Positions 24,808-32,183 of a DNA stretch of 32,183 nt are shown one piece after another. This stretch comes from Eubacterium pyruvativorans (GTDB taxonomy: Bacteria > Bacillota > Clostridia > Peptostreptococcales > Anaerovoracaceae). Positions within the stretch are counted from its first letter, which is position 1; every line of letters begins with the position of its first letter. Below the pieces are notes generated by a model. It searched no databases. It saw only the letters and a program-made list of their open reading frames with translations, and was not told the DNA's origin. The stretch covers positions 1 to 32,183 of the forward strand of contig NZ_FNBF01000025.1 in assembly GCF_900102225.1 (NCBI RefSeq). The letters run 5' to 3'. The position numbers and the translations under genes are program-made.

Positions 24808-26608
24808 TAAACGATTCTCCTTCCTCGAATTCACGCTGCAGATCTTCTTCTGACAAAAGCTCATATCCCGTGGGCTCTGCCGGCTGATTGTCCTCATGGT
24901 CCAGAAACGCCGATGTCAGCTGGATGCTGAAGTCCGCCTTATCCGCTATGCCGTGCAGGAACGGTGCAGCTCCGCCGTCCTCTGTCAGTGCAATATTGGG
25001 ATGCTTCAGAATGTCATATTTGAGATCCTTCACCGGCCGTTCACCCCGGACAAAAAGAAGGGAATACCGGTTATCCAGCATCCGCACTTCATCCGGCGTC
25101 ATCAGTTCTCTTCCTGTGTTCTGGTAATTTGTTGAATAGTTGCCGCTCCTTCCGGTGGACCTGCCGTAGGTGTTGGTGTCGATGGTCTCCTTGCCCAGAA
25201 GCTCACTGACGTACTTATGGGTCTGCTGCTCGTTGCCGCCCAGATAGACGAACTCGTCGCAGTTTCCCATGATGGATTCCCAGTCTTTCTCATACAGCGC
25301 CTTGAGCTGCGCCAGATTCTGCAAAATGATACTGACTGATACATTCCGGGAGCGCATGACAGATAGGATCTTCTGAAAGTCCGAAGGCATGGACAGGTTG
25401 GCAAACTCGTCCAGCACGAAATGCACGTGAACCGGAAGACTGCCGCCGTGTTTCTTGTCTGCGCAATGGAAAAGCTGCTGAAAGAGCTGGGTGTACAAAA
25501 TAGATACCAGAAAGTTGAAGCTGGTGTCGTTGTCCGGAATGATGGCAAAAAGGGCTGTTTTCCTTTCCCCCAGTGACGGCAGGTCCAGTTCATCGGTGAT
25601 GGTCAGCTTTGCAAGACTCTCCAGATTGAATTTTTCCAGCCTTGCAGCCAGGGTAATCTGGATGGACTTCAGCGTCTTTGCCGCACCGGAATGGTAATTG
25701 CGGTAATACTTGAGAGCAATGTGATCCGGATCTGTCTTTTCCAGATCGAAGAAAAGGTTGTCCAGAGGACTTGGTGAATTGTCCTCTTCGTCCACATCTC
25801 CAGCCCGGAGCATCTCCATGACCATGGCAAAATTCTGCTCTTCCTCCGGCGCCTCATACTTAAGATAAAAGATCAGTGCCAGAAGCAGCATCTGTGCTGC
25901 CGTATCCCAGAAGGGATCATTGGACTGGGCACCTTTTGGCGTGGTGGACTTGAAGAGATTGGTCACCAGCCGCTGCACGTCGTTATCGTCTCTCAAATAG
26001 ACAAAGGGATTGTAGCAGTGGGACCGGTCCATTTCCTGAAGATCCAGAGCCTTCACCGCATATCCTTTTTCCTCCAGAAGATGGCCGGTTGCCCGGATGG
26101 TCTCGCCCTTTGGATCCAGAATCACAAGGGAACTTTCTCCGCACTGCATGACATTGGGTTTGCAGTAAAACCGGGTCTTGCCCGCACCGGATCCTCCAAT
26201 AACCATGACGTTCAGGTTCCTTCTGTGCTTCCTGCCATTCAGACCGATCCGCACATTCTGGGTAAGCAGTTTGTTGTTTTCCGGGATCCTGTCGGCATAT
26301 CTTTTATTCAGCGTTTTAGGGTCTCCCCATTTCGCAGAGCCGTGCTCTTCGCCACGGCGGTAATTCCGCCGGGTGGAGAGCCAGATGCCGATGCTGACAG
26401 CATAGATCACCAGGAAAAACAGAATTGTTCGCAGTGTGTTTTCTGTTATCCGGATCTGAAAAGGCTGCCGGAAAGCACCGGACAGTTCGTCCATGTGCTC
26501 CAGCAGCCCATTCCTCATATATGGCGCAGCGATCAGCGCAGCCCAGATCACGGGAATCACCCCGATGGCTGAGCCGAGCAGGATATTCTTCTTATCGGTA
26601 GTGTTCAT
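24800..26608 (-). CDS. virD4: VirD4/TcpA-like coupling ATPase
   Basis: A 602-aa type IV coupling protein that brings the relaxase-DNA complex to the channel. ATG at 26608 with GGAGG 6 nt upstream is preferred to the longer frame. Two membrane helices lie at about 7-28 and 57-77, followed by the cytosolic motor: Walker A GGSGAGKT (about 138-145), a DPKGE motif shortly after, and a Walker B in HFVLDEFANL. The C-terminus is acidic (EGESFND). The frame overlaps the 64-aa gene before it and the Maff2 gene after it. It ends with TAG and looks intact. Confidence 0.93.
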   Translation of the reverse strand: MNTTDKKNILLGSAIGVIPVIWAALIAAPYMRNGLLEHMDELSGAFRQPFQIRITENTLRTILFFLVIYAVSIGIWLSTRRNYRRGEEHGSAKWGDPKTLNKRYADRIPENNKLLTQNVRIGLNGRKHRRNLNVMVIGGSGAGKTRFYCKPNVMQCGESSLVILDPKGETIRATGHLLEEKGYAVKALDLQEMDRSHCYNPFVYLRDDNDVQRLVTNLFKSTTPKGAQSNDPFWDTAAQMLLLALIFYLKYEAPEEEQNFAMVMEMLRAGDVDEEDNSPSPLDNLFFDLEKTDPDHIALKYYRNYHSGAAKTLKSIQITLAARLEKFNLESLAKLTITDELDLPSLGERKTALFAIIPDNDTSFNFLVSILYTQLFQQLFHCADKKHGGSLPVHVHFVLDEFANLSMPSDFQKILSVMRSRNVSVSIILQNLAQLKALYEKDWESIMGNCDEFVYLGGNEQQTHKYVSELLGKETIDTNTYGRSTGRSGNYSTNYQNTGRELMTPDEVRMLDNRYSLLFVRGERPVKDLKYDILKHPNIALTEDGGAAPFLHGIADKADFSIQLTSAFLDHEDNQPAEPTGYELLSEEDLQREFEEGESFND

Positions 26609-26786
26609 GACAGGCCTCCGATACCAGAAATCGCTTTTGCTTCGCCTCATAGAGTTTCACCATCAGTTCATCCACCGGATCAGTGGGGAGGCCTTCCCGG
26701 ATCTGCTTCGTACGCAGATCATTCAATGCGTTAAGCAGAATGTTCCGGTCATAGGAATCCATCTCTAAGATCAGTTTTCTTTCCAT
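26592..26786 (-). CDS. 64-aa conserved element protein upstream of virD4
   Basis: A small charged helical protein (MERKLILEMDSYDRNILLNALND ... LVSEACHEHYR), a type that regularly precedes VirD4 in Lachnospiraceae elements. It overlaps virD4 by 17 nt and starts 2 nt after the ArdC-N-like gene stop, so all three are cotranslated. There is no assigned function. Confidence 0.7.
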   Translation of the reverse strand: MERKLILEMDSYDRNILLNALNDLRTKQIREGLPTDPVDELMVKLYEAKQKRFLVSEACHEHYR

Positions 26787-26788
26787 GG

Positions 26789-27508
26789 CTACCTCTCATT
26801 CTCCCGGCCGTCCCTGGCTCGGGCCAGCATCTCTCTGTTCACTTCGTCAGCTGCGGTTTTCACTGCAGTCAGTTCACGGCGTACATCTTTTTCCTTGCGG
26901 CCTTCGAAAAAACGGGCAATGCGCTCGAAATCCACGTCCGGAGGATCCAGCCGGTAGTGCTTCGCCATGAGATACACACTGAGATCCGCCATGTTTACGG
27001 CTCTTCCACGGAACGCCTCGTCCCGGACAAAGGTCGCCATCGCCCGCTGACGAACGGCTCCCAGCAGCTCTTCCGGTGACGGCATTCCGCTCATCTCGTT
27101 GTATTCCTTCCTGCTGATCGTTTTTCCCATCGCCGTAGTCTGAGTAACATCGAAATTTTTGCTGACATCCGAAGCAAAACCCTGGCTTCCATCCGGCCTC
27201 TCATAGGTGACCGGCTTCAGCATCAGGATAGCTTTCTCGCCTTTGTTCACAAAGATGCTGTCATTCTTCCAGTCATCAAAGGACCGGATCCATGTTGCTT
27301 CCGGTCTCTGCCGCCCGATGAGAAGGGCATTGGAAACAGAACTTCGAAGGAAGCGAGCCTGCACATCCGCGTAGGCCTTCAGCTTCTCCGGATCCAGAAG
27401 CTTTTGCGTTTCCTCGGACAGCATTTCGAAGATGCGGTCTTTTTCTTCTCGTTTCTGGGTTTTGTATACTTCACGGTCGAAGTTATCGTTACTACTCACT
27501 TGATTCAT
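26789..27508 (-). CDS. ArdC N-terminal-domain-like protein
   Basis: A 239-aa protein. The segment NALLIGRQRPEATWIRSFDDW followed by VNKGEKAILMLKPV resembles the N-terminal single-strand DNA-binding domain of ArdC and LtrC-type proteins, which can protect entering DNA from restriction. The metalloprotease domain of full ArdC is absent; the C-terminal part instead has helical segments (VNMADLSVYLMAKHYRLDPPD). ATG follows AAAGGAG. An anti-restriction or replication-linked role is plausible but not shown. Confidence 0.65.
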   Translation of the reverse strand: MNQVSSNDNFDREVYKTQKREEKDRIFEMLSEETQKLLDPEKLKAYADVQARFLRSSVSNALLIGRQRPEATWIRSFDDWKNDSIFVNKGEKAILMLKPVTYERPDGSQGFASDVSKNFDVTQTTAMGKTISRKEYNEMSGMPSPEELLGAVRQRAMATFVRDEAFRGRAVNMADLSVYLMAKHYRLDPPDVDFERIARFFEGRKEKDVRRELTAVKTAADEVNREMLARARDGRENER

Positions 27509-27532
27509 TGCTGAAACTCCTTTCTATGCATA

Positions 27533-27562
27533 AGAAAAGACCTCACCAGAGTTGATGAGGTC
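27533..27562 (-). terminator. Terminator after the small membrane protein gene
   Basis: GACCTCA and TGAGGTC form a 7-bp stem followed on the minus strand by TTTTCTT. It separates the cargo genes from the ArdC-N-like gene. Confidence 0.75.
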
Positions 27563-27657
27563 ATGTATGTCAGGCTAGTGCACAAGTGGGCCAATACCTT
27601 TTAAACATATAGTAGTGCTCCATATTATTTAATTATTTCATTTCAACAAACTGGAAT

Positions 27658-27939
27658 TTATTTGTGTCTTGCTTTGCTGATAAGTTCTTCAGCAATAACA
27701 CTGATTGCCATACAAATACCACATACTGCCCCCATATAAACTCCTATTGATTTGCCAATATACTCTGTTCCAGACTTTGTAAGTTCGTAAATAGATATTC
27801 CGAGTATTTTAACAGTTAGTGTATTTACATCTGTACTATATGCGTTAGTATATCCAAAGTAAATTGCGACGCTCATCAATAGCATTGCAAGAGCAAATCC
27901 AACTATCAGCGCAATCAGAATTTTAATTTTTCTCTTCAT
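27658..27939 (-). CDS. 93-aa membrane protein of unknown family
   Basis: A small protein with a basic start (MKRKIK), one long hydrophobic helix (ILIALIVGFALAMLLMSVAIYFG) and a second near the C-terminus (SIGVYMGAVCGICMAISVIA). GAGG lies 8 nt upstream. It follows the SdpI-like gene by 48 nt and precedes a terminator, so the two form a small cargo operon. The coding sequence has lower GC than the transfer genes around it, which suggests separate origin. Confidence 0.7.
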   Translation of the reverse strand: MKRKIKILIALIVGFALAMLLMSVAIYFGYTNAYSTDVNTLTVKILGISIYELTKSGTEYIGKSIGVYMGAVCGICMAISVIAEELISKARHK

Positions 27940-27987
27940 ATATTTTTCCTCGCTAAATTTAAATTTTCCTGTTATACAAACTGGAAG

Positions 27988-28368
27988 TTATCTATGTCTT
28001 CCAAGATCATCAAAATTTCTTTTTAATGCTGTTTCAGTAAACGGGATAACGCAGATCATGACAACCATCTGAGCAACGACGATAAACAATCCAGCAATGC
28101 CTATCACGTCTACACTCTTTCTGCAGACAAATAGCATCACCACAATGGAAACCGGCAATAAAGCCAGTCCACTGCGGTGCCATATTTGGCCGCTATACTG
28201 ATGTGCAAACCTCCAGGTTTCCTTATTTTTCATGGATCTCGGCGTACGATATCCAAACATCCCGTTAATTTGTTTTGGCCCGCCTTTCATGAAATATTTC
28301 CCAAATCCAATCATCATAGCTGGTGTCAAGAGGCACATGATCAACATGAAAAACCAGAATCCTGTCAT
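27988..28368 (-). CDS. SdpI-family membrane protein
   Basis: A 126-aa protein with three hydrophobic segments and the SdpI-like motif NGMFGYRTPRSMKNKETWRFAH between helices 1 and 2. In Bacillus, SdpI is the immunity protein against the SdpC toxin; most family members are of unknown role. AGGAG lies 7 nt before the ATG. It sits between pcfB and the ArdC-N-like gene, a position that usually holds no such gene, so I regard it as cargo. Confidence 0.78.
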   Translation of the reverse strand: MTGFWFFMLIMCLLTPAMMIGFGKYFMKGGPKQINGMFGYRTPRSMKNKETWRFAHQYSGQIWHRSGLALLPVSIVVMLFVCRKSVDVIGIAGLFIVVAQMVVMICVIPFTETALKRNFDDLGRHR

Positions 28369-28531
28369 AGCTATTCTCCTAACAAATTCAAATTTGTCAT
28401 TTTCTAATTTGATAACATAATTCTGATAAATCCGATATGATGGTCAATCAGCAGTTGTATACATTCTTATACCACATATTTTTCATAGTGTCACTGATTA
28501 ACCGGAACATTTCAACTCTATAAAACAAATG

Positions 28532-28567
28532 AGTAACGCAGCATGTTTCATCATTTGCTGCGTTACT
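28532..28567 (-). terminator. Perfect 12-bp stem terminator after pcfB
   Basis: AGTAACGCAGCA and TGCTGCGTTACT (12 bp, 12-nt loop) are followed on the minus strand by CATTTGTTTTAT. It lies 78 nt after the pcfB stop and separates relaxase-pcfB from the rest of the transfer genes. Confidence 0.78.
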
Positions 28568-28644
28568 GGTTAAATTGTTGATTACGTTATTTCATCATTA
28601 CAATCAGATGCATTTTATTAAACATATTTTTCTCTTACCATTTC

Positions 28645-29397
28645 CTATCGCTCCTTTCCCGGCCGCTTGGGAAGCGGCACTTTCACAGTATTCTCTTTGG
28701 AAGAAGGCCTCTTCTCTTTTTCACGGGACAGCTTCTGCTCCCGGGACTGCCGCCTCCGGTAGTAGTTCAGCTTTTCCCGGACAGATGGCCTATTCATTCC
28801 AGTCGACCCATTTGAGCGGCTTGTTTGCCTCAAGCTTGGCTCGGACGGAGGGTCGTTTGCCGTCTTCGCCAAATCGGGGTTTGCCTTCTGCTTTTGTTTT
28901 CCTGGGCCTGCTCCCATGGTTCTTTCGCTTCTTGCCTCCGGTTCCTTCTTCTCCCGTGCATCCTTTTCCGGAAAATATTTCTCCTGTTCTTTGACGCTGC
29001 CGGTGACGGATGCCGTTGGCACCGTTCCAAGACGGAAGCGTTCGGTGATTCGCTGTATCTTGGAAGCGTCCTCGGCTCTTGCGATTACATCCACCACAGC
29101 GTTCGCGTCTTTGTTGTTCTTGTCCCGCAGCACGCAGTAGAGCACCCCGTAGCGTTTGGCCTCCTGTGTGAATTTCTTCAGGTCCTTCTGCTGCACTGTA
29201 TAGACCTTCAGTTCCTTTCCAGTTCTCAGCATGTTGGTGAGCCGGGTCTTTCCCTTTGTCTTCTGTTCTTCCTTCAGCACGGCGTGAAGAAGAATGGCGA
29301 TGTTCTTGGCTCCGTTTCCGGTGATCCTCGCCGCCACCTCCACGCCTTCCAGCGACAGCCTGACGACCTGTTCTGCTGCATCTCCTCCTGGATTCAT
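28645..29397 (-). CDS. pcfB: PcfB-family (DUF3801) relaxosome protein
   Basis: A 250-aa protein. The N-terminal 130 residues match DUF3801/PcfB: MNPGGDAAEQVVRLSLEGVEVAARI, NIAILLHAVLKEE and KKFTQEAKRYGVLYCVLRDK. In pCF10, PcfB cooperates with the relaxase PcfG and with the coupling protein. The C-terminal 120 residues are low in structure and rich in Lys, Arg, Ser and Pro. Its ATG overlaps the relaxase stop as ATGA. It ends with TAG. Intact. Confidence 0.88.
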   Translation of the reverse strand: MNPGGDAAEQVVRLSLEGVEVAARITGNGAKNIAILLHAVLKEEQKTKGKTRLTNMLRTGKELKVYTVQQKDLKKFTQEAKRYGVLYCVLRDKNNKDANAVVDVIARAEDASKIQRITERFRLGTVPTASVTGSVKEQEKYFPEKDAREKKEPEARSERTMGAGPGKQKQKANPDLAKTANDPPSEPSLRQTSRSNGSTGMNRPSVREKLNYYRRRQSREQKLSREKEKRPSSKENTVKVPLPKRPGKER

Positions 29398-30356
29398 AAT
29401 GGTTTTCTCTCCTTTCCCCGTGTTCTGTCTTCAATTACAGTTTCAAGATTCCGTTCTACCTGACCGGACCGTTCCCGTATGTCCCGGCAGAGCTTCAGTT
29501 CTTTCCGGGTATCCTTCAGCTCTGCGGTCAGTTCTCTGACCTTTTCCCGGCACTGCGCCTCTTCTTCTACCGGCATCTTCCGCCGGATCTTCTGTCTCAA
29601 CTCGCTTCGCTGCGCACTGATGGAAGAGTTATCTTCCATCAGAGACTTCATCTTTTTTTCCAGATCCTCCTCTGTACTGATGTTGTACCTGGCAAGGAAC
29701 TTTGCTTCCTCGCTGTACAGATCGCACTTCAGGAGTTCCTCTTTCAGCACCGCATGAAGCCGCACGGGATTCTGCCGGTACTTCGGCAGATATCCCAGCT
29801 CGTAGCAGTACCGAAGATACAGTTTCTCCAGACCGCTTCTTCCCATGATTTTGTCGATCCGGCGCTTCAGGTCATAGTGATTGGAGCTGCGGCATTCGTT
29901 TCGCATACGCTGCATCCTGACACCGATATCATTTGAGAATACTCTCTGCTGGATCATCTCTCTGGTGTACTGGTCGCCAAGACGATCGGTCCGGATGGCC
30001 TTCGTCCATCCCGGAGGCGTTACGGTCCAGTACTTGCGCCGGGGATTGAACTGATAGAGATAACCCCGCTTTTTCAGTTCCGATTTGAATTCCTCCATGT
30101 TGGCGCTGACCGAGATGGCTTCGTCCAGTGCCTGCCTTGCCACATTGTATCTGGTGGGCATGCCGGCTTTCTCCATTTTGTAGAGAGAGTAGGGGACCCG
30201 CTTTCCTTCCGGATGCTCGATGACAGACAGATTCCGCTCACGGCAGATCCGGTCGGACACCGCACGGATCCTCATGGTCTCTTCCGTGCAGAAGTGAAAA
30301 CGTTTTCCATCCACAAATGAAACTGAGTTGAAAACGATGTGGTTATGGAAGTACAT
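29394..30356 (-). pseudogene. Relaxase lacking its N-terminal catalytic part
   Basis: The frame begins inside a MOBP-type relaxase at the metal-binding HxH motif (FHNHIVFNSVSFVDGKRFH) and continues through RICRERNLSVI into the helical C-terminal part. Relatives have about 110-130 residues before this motif, with the nicking tyrosine; here an in-frame TGA lies two codons upstream of the first ATG and foreign-looking AT-rich sequence follows. A protein could be made from ATG 30356, but it lacks the catalytic tyrosine and half the metal site. The remaining 320 residues, with a coiled-coil end, look undamaged, so the loss is by a single break at about 30356-30367. The element probably cannot nick its oriT. 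Confidence 0.82.
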
Positions 30357-30484
30357 TTGTCAAGGGAAGATTTGATTTTTTCAAAAAAATCAGGTGCAAA
30401 AATCCTTGAAATTTCAAGCGAAGCAGGTTTCTAGATTTTTTCACTCAACTGAAAATAATAATGTATAGTTGTTTTATCAAGGGA
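30356..30484. repeat. Near-identical 12-bp direct repeats bounding a 117-bp segment at the relaxase break
   Basis: TTTGTCAAGGGA (30356-30367) and TTTATCAAGGGA (30473-30484) match at 11 of 12 positions. Between them lie an A/T hairpin (GATTTTTT-C-AAAAAAATC, 30374-30391) and a perfect 14-bp palindrome CTTGAAATTTCAAG (30405-30418). The first repeat is exactly where the relaxase frame breaks. It could be an insertion scar or attachment-site remnant. Confidence 0.4.
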
Positions 30485-30536
30485 TTCCTTTTTTATTTTT
30501 ATAAGCAAAAGGAGAGTACAACTGCGGATATTCCAA
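30477..30536 (-). other. Short open fragment with ribosome site (19 codons)
   Basis: On the minus strand GGAGGG precedes a TTG by 8 nt and the frame reads EYPQLYSPFAYKNKKGIP before TGA. The opening faintly resembles the N-terminus of Old Yellow Enzyme-type oxidoreductases, so it could be a gene start cut off by the repeat-bounded segment. This is weak; a chance frame is possible. The rest of 30537-30638 shows nothing I can name. Confidence 0.2.
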
Positions 30537-30638
30537 CAGTCGAACCCTCCTTGAATAATATGCTCTAATGTACAATTGCTTAATACATATATTTGTTCTA
30601 ACCCACATGAGACAAATTATTACTGTACAAACTCCGCT

Positions 30639-31832
30639 TTATTTGAAAATGTCAGGTGACGAAAAAATTATACTCTCAATCGCTCTATTTAATTCCCTAA
30701 GATTTACAATCTCGTGTGCATCGATAGTTGTAAGTTCTTTTTTTATTATTTCAATTTGAGTTTTGTTAAGATTTCCATCTAGCTTTTCTAAATAATAATT
30801 CCCCTTATAATCTATATACTCTCTTTTTTCTGCATCGTTCAGCGGAACCAATTGATATTTAAGATCAAAACGAGATCTAAGTTCAGGAGATATAGATTCT
30901 CCAATGGTTGATCTATCGAGATTTGATGTAAAAAGAACAATATATTTATCTAAATCGTATTCTCTCCCCATTGAATCTGTAAATCGACCGTCTGAAAGCA
31001 ACTCTAGAAAAAAATTATGTACTTCAACACTTGCCTTCTCAAACTCATCAATCAAAATTACTCTAGATTTGCTACTATTAATTTTTTCAGTGAGTTCACC
31101 TTTGCTACTTCCGATGAACCCTCGCGGACTTCCAATCAAACTACTCAGTGCATTTTGCTCAGAATAGTTACCCAGATTGATTTTAATAAATCGCTCCTTT
31201 GGAGCTAAATAATTATGAAGCAGCCGAGCTGTTTCTGTTTTTCCAATTCCAGACGGGCCGCATAAGAAAACGGAAAACACCTTTCTCTCTTCGATTTCAT
31301 TTAAGATTCTGAACTTATGAAGTTCTTCAAACAATCGCTGTTTAAACTTTCTATTTCCGAATAGATTCTGTGCAAAACTTATCTCTACATCGTGGAATCT
31401 TTCAAGAGGTATATCAACGATATTTGTGGTATTGTTTTTATCAATTTCAAGTTCTTCCTCAATTCGCTCTACACCTGAAAAAAAATAAGGGAGATTTTGA
31501 CAAATACCTTCAGCGTATCTCTTGTCAATAATGAATGTTATATTATCACATTTATGTTCATTAAATTCTTTAAGATATTCCTGAAGCAATAATATCATTG
31601 GTTGAAGCCAAGTGTCTGTTCTCTCAACATCACCTAAAATCATTAAAGACAAATCTATGTAACAACATTTTGAAAAAATGTTATTGAAGGACTTTGCTAT
31701 TTCTTCTGGATTGGGATTTTTATAACATTCAATTATTTCAGCATTTGTTATTAGTTTTGTCGTAGGGAATATTTTGTCAAAGACATCCTCAAAGTAACTT
31801 GTCGAATAAGAATATAAAGTAATTCGATTCAA
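30639..31832 (-). CDS. ClpB-D2-like AAA+ ATPase with unknown N-terminal domain
   Basis: A 397-aa protein. Residues 1-150 are an unrecognised domain with an IDLSLMILGDVE segment. Residues of about 155-340 are an AAA+ module closest to the second ring of ClpA/ClpB: Walker A GPSGIGKT (192-199), a SPRGFIGSSKGELTE segment equivalent to the ClpB pore loop with Phe in place of Tyr, Walker B VILIDEFEKA (258-267), DGRFTDSMGR, sensor TSN (302-304) and arginine finger region ELRSRFD (about 317-323). There is no ClpP-binding tripeptide. The start is TTG with AGAGGTG 7 nt upstream, overlapping the end of the small gene before it. Strongly AT-rich. I infer a protein-remodelling role, perhaps in defence or element control. 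Confidence 0.82.
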   Translation of the reverse strand: MNRITLYSYSTSYFEDVFDKIFPTTKLITNAEIIECYKNPNPEEIAKSFNNIFSKCCYIDLSLMILGDVERTDTWLQPMILLLQEYLKEFNEHKCDNITFIIDKRYAEGICQNLPYFFSGVERIEEELEIDKNNTTNIVDIPLERFHDVEISFAQNLFGNRKFKQRLFEELHKFRILNEIEERKVFSVFLCGPSGIGKTETARLLHNYLAPKERFIKINLGNYSEQNALSSLIGSPRGFIGSSKGELTEKINSSKSRVILIDEFEKASVEVHNFFLELLSDGRFTDSMGREYDLDKYIVLFTSNLDRSTIGESISPELRSRFDLKYQLVPLNDAEKREYIDYKGNYYLEKLDGNLNKTQIEIIKKELTTIDAHEIVNLRELNRAIESIIFSSPDIFK

Positions 31833-31845
31833 TAATTAACACCTC

Positions 31846-32097
31846 TTAACTTAATTCTTGAAGCAAGGCAATAACGTCAATATAATGAATCATTTCCTCA
31901 CTTCCAAGATATGGAGAGTCACTGTTATCAACATCTTCTTTATCGTCCGTTTCCACATCTTGTACAGAAGCTATATTTTCATTGGTATCATTCAGTTTTG
32001 CGATAGAATCAACTTTAGTCCTAATATCATTGAACTTAAATAATCCTCGATAAATACCAAGTATTGTAATTGGCCCTATTTCTAAATCATGATTATT
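31846..32097 (-). pseudogene. 3' part of a small acidic protein gene, interrupted by a GC-rich repeat
   Basis: The frame gives NNHDLEIGPITILGIYRGLFKF, then an acidic linker (DVETDDKEDVDNSD) and a helical end (IHYIDVIALLQELS). Its stop lies 13 nt before the AAA+ start, so the two are one unit and probable partners. Upstream of 32097 a GC-rich repeat is inserted with a 10-bp target duplication and shifts the frame: without it the sequence reads KVTNNHDLEIG without a break to the window edge. An in-frame GTG inside the repeat (32160) would give a 104-aa hybrid with a Gly/Ala/Pro-rich start, so expression is not excluded. I do not recognise the family. Confidence 0.6.
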
Positions 32098-32174
32098 ACG
32101 GGGCGGCGGAGCCGCCTGTCCGGTGGTGGCGGAGCCACCTGTCCGGACTTTCGGAGCCACCCCGCATGATTATT
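32088..32174. repeat. GC-rich tandem/palindromic repeat with 10-bp target site duplication
   Basis: CATGATTATT occurs at 32088-32097 and 32165-32174 and encloses 67 bp of GC-rich sequence. The insert holds three copies of a CGGAGCC core at 22-23-bp spacing, two followed by CCTGTCCGG, and each copy forms a short palindrome such as GGCGGAGCCGCC. The surrounding DNA is strongly AT-rich. The pattern is that of a small non-autonomous mobile repeat. Confidence 0.75.
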
Positions 32175-32183
32175 GGTTACCTT

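Noticed and set aside
28790-29463. Long open frames of about 212 codons on both strands over pcfB
   Set aside because: They are shadows of the low-complexity, GC-rich pcfB C-terminus; the DUF3801 frame is the real one.
59-30356. Genome-wide recoding of TAG as sense
   Set aside because: TAG ends several intact genes here (sspA, sspD, virB4, virD4, pcfB, the ArdC-N-like gene) at the expected lengths.
32088-32174. A CRISPR array
   Set aside because: The repeated cores are too short and contiguous, with no spacers of regular length and no cas genes.

Overview
The window looks like an accessory region of a gut-type Clostridia (Lachnospiraceae-like) chromosome. This rests on protein family resemblance (PcfB/DUF3801, Maff2, DUF5688, PrgI, Tn916-type lysozyme-CHAP hydrolase), strong AGGAGG-type ribosome binding sites and frequent GTG/TTG starts. 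No RNA genes or CRISPR arrays were seen. All identifications come from reading the translated sequence; no database was searched.

Region 1 (about 59-13590, minus strand) is one compact operon that I read as a single-strand phosphorothioate (PT) DNA modification and defence cassette of the Ssp type. In transcription order it holds a small XRE regulator, SspD (PAPS-reductase/ATP-pyrophosphatase with extra Zn ribbons and a two-cluster ferredoxin tail), SspB (DUF4007), SspC (1203-aa P-loop protein) and SspA (cysteine desulfurase). Five genes follow that are not part of the textbook modification set: a PLD-like/SF2 helicase fusion, a 57-aa protein, a DndD/Rad50-like ATPase, an unrecognised 179-aa protein and a sigma-70-like protein with regions 1.1 and 2. 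SspA makes persulfide sulfur, SspD activates and inserts it, SspB and SspC act on DNA. The trailing genes sit where a PT-dependent restriction module would be expected. No SspE-type DUF262/DUF1524 protein is present. The sigma-like tail gene and the helicase/SMC/small-protein set are the best candidates for something little described.

Region 2 (about 13.8-17.1 kb) is a graveyard: an intact small CxxC/HNH-like zinc protein, the 3' end of an Ig-like-repeat surface protein, an opposite-strand orphan 3' fragment, an HTH-zinc-ribbon gene stopped by TAG at codon 5, and a type I restriction-modification start (HTH gene with an internal TAG, then hsdM cut after about 230 codons). Older defence and mobile genes seem to have been broken beside the incoming ssp cassette.

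Region 3 (17.2-30.4 kb) is the transfer module of an integrative conjugative element, read on the minus strand: truncated relaxase, PcfB, (SdpI and a small membrane protein as cargo), ArdC-N-like protein, a 64-aa protein, VirD4, Maff2, a 15-codon ORF, VirB6-like, DUF5688, PrgI, VirB4 and a lysozyme-CHAP hydrolase. A relB-yafQ toxin-antitoxin pair is inserted on the plus strand; its toxin has an in-frame TAG. The relaxase has lost its N-terminal catalytic part, so the element probably cannot start its own transfer.

Region 4 (30.4-32.2 kb) is much richer in A+T. It carries a two-gene unit: a small acidic protein and a ClpB-D2-like AAA+ ATPase with an unfamiliar N-terminal domain. The small gene is interrupted by a GC-rich repeat flanked by a perfect 10-bp direct repeat.
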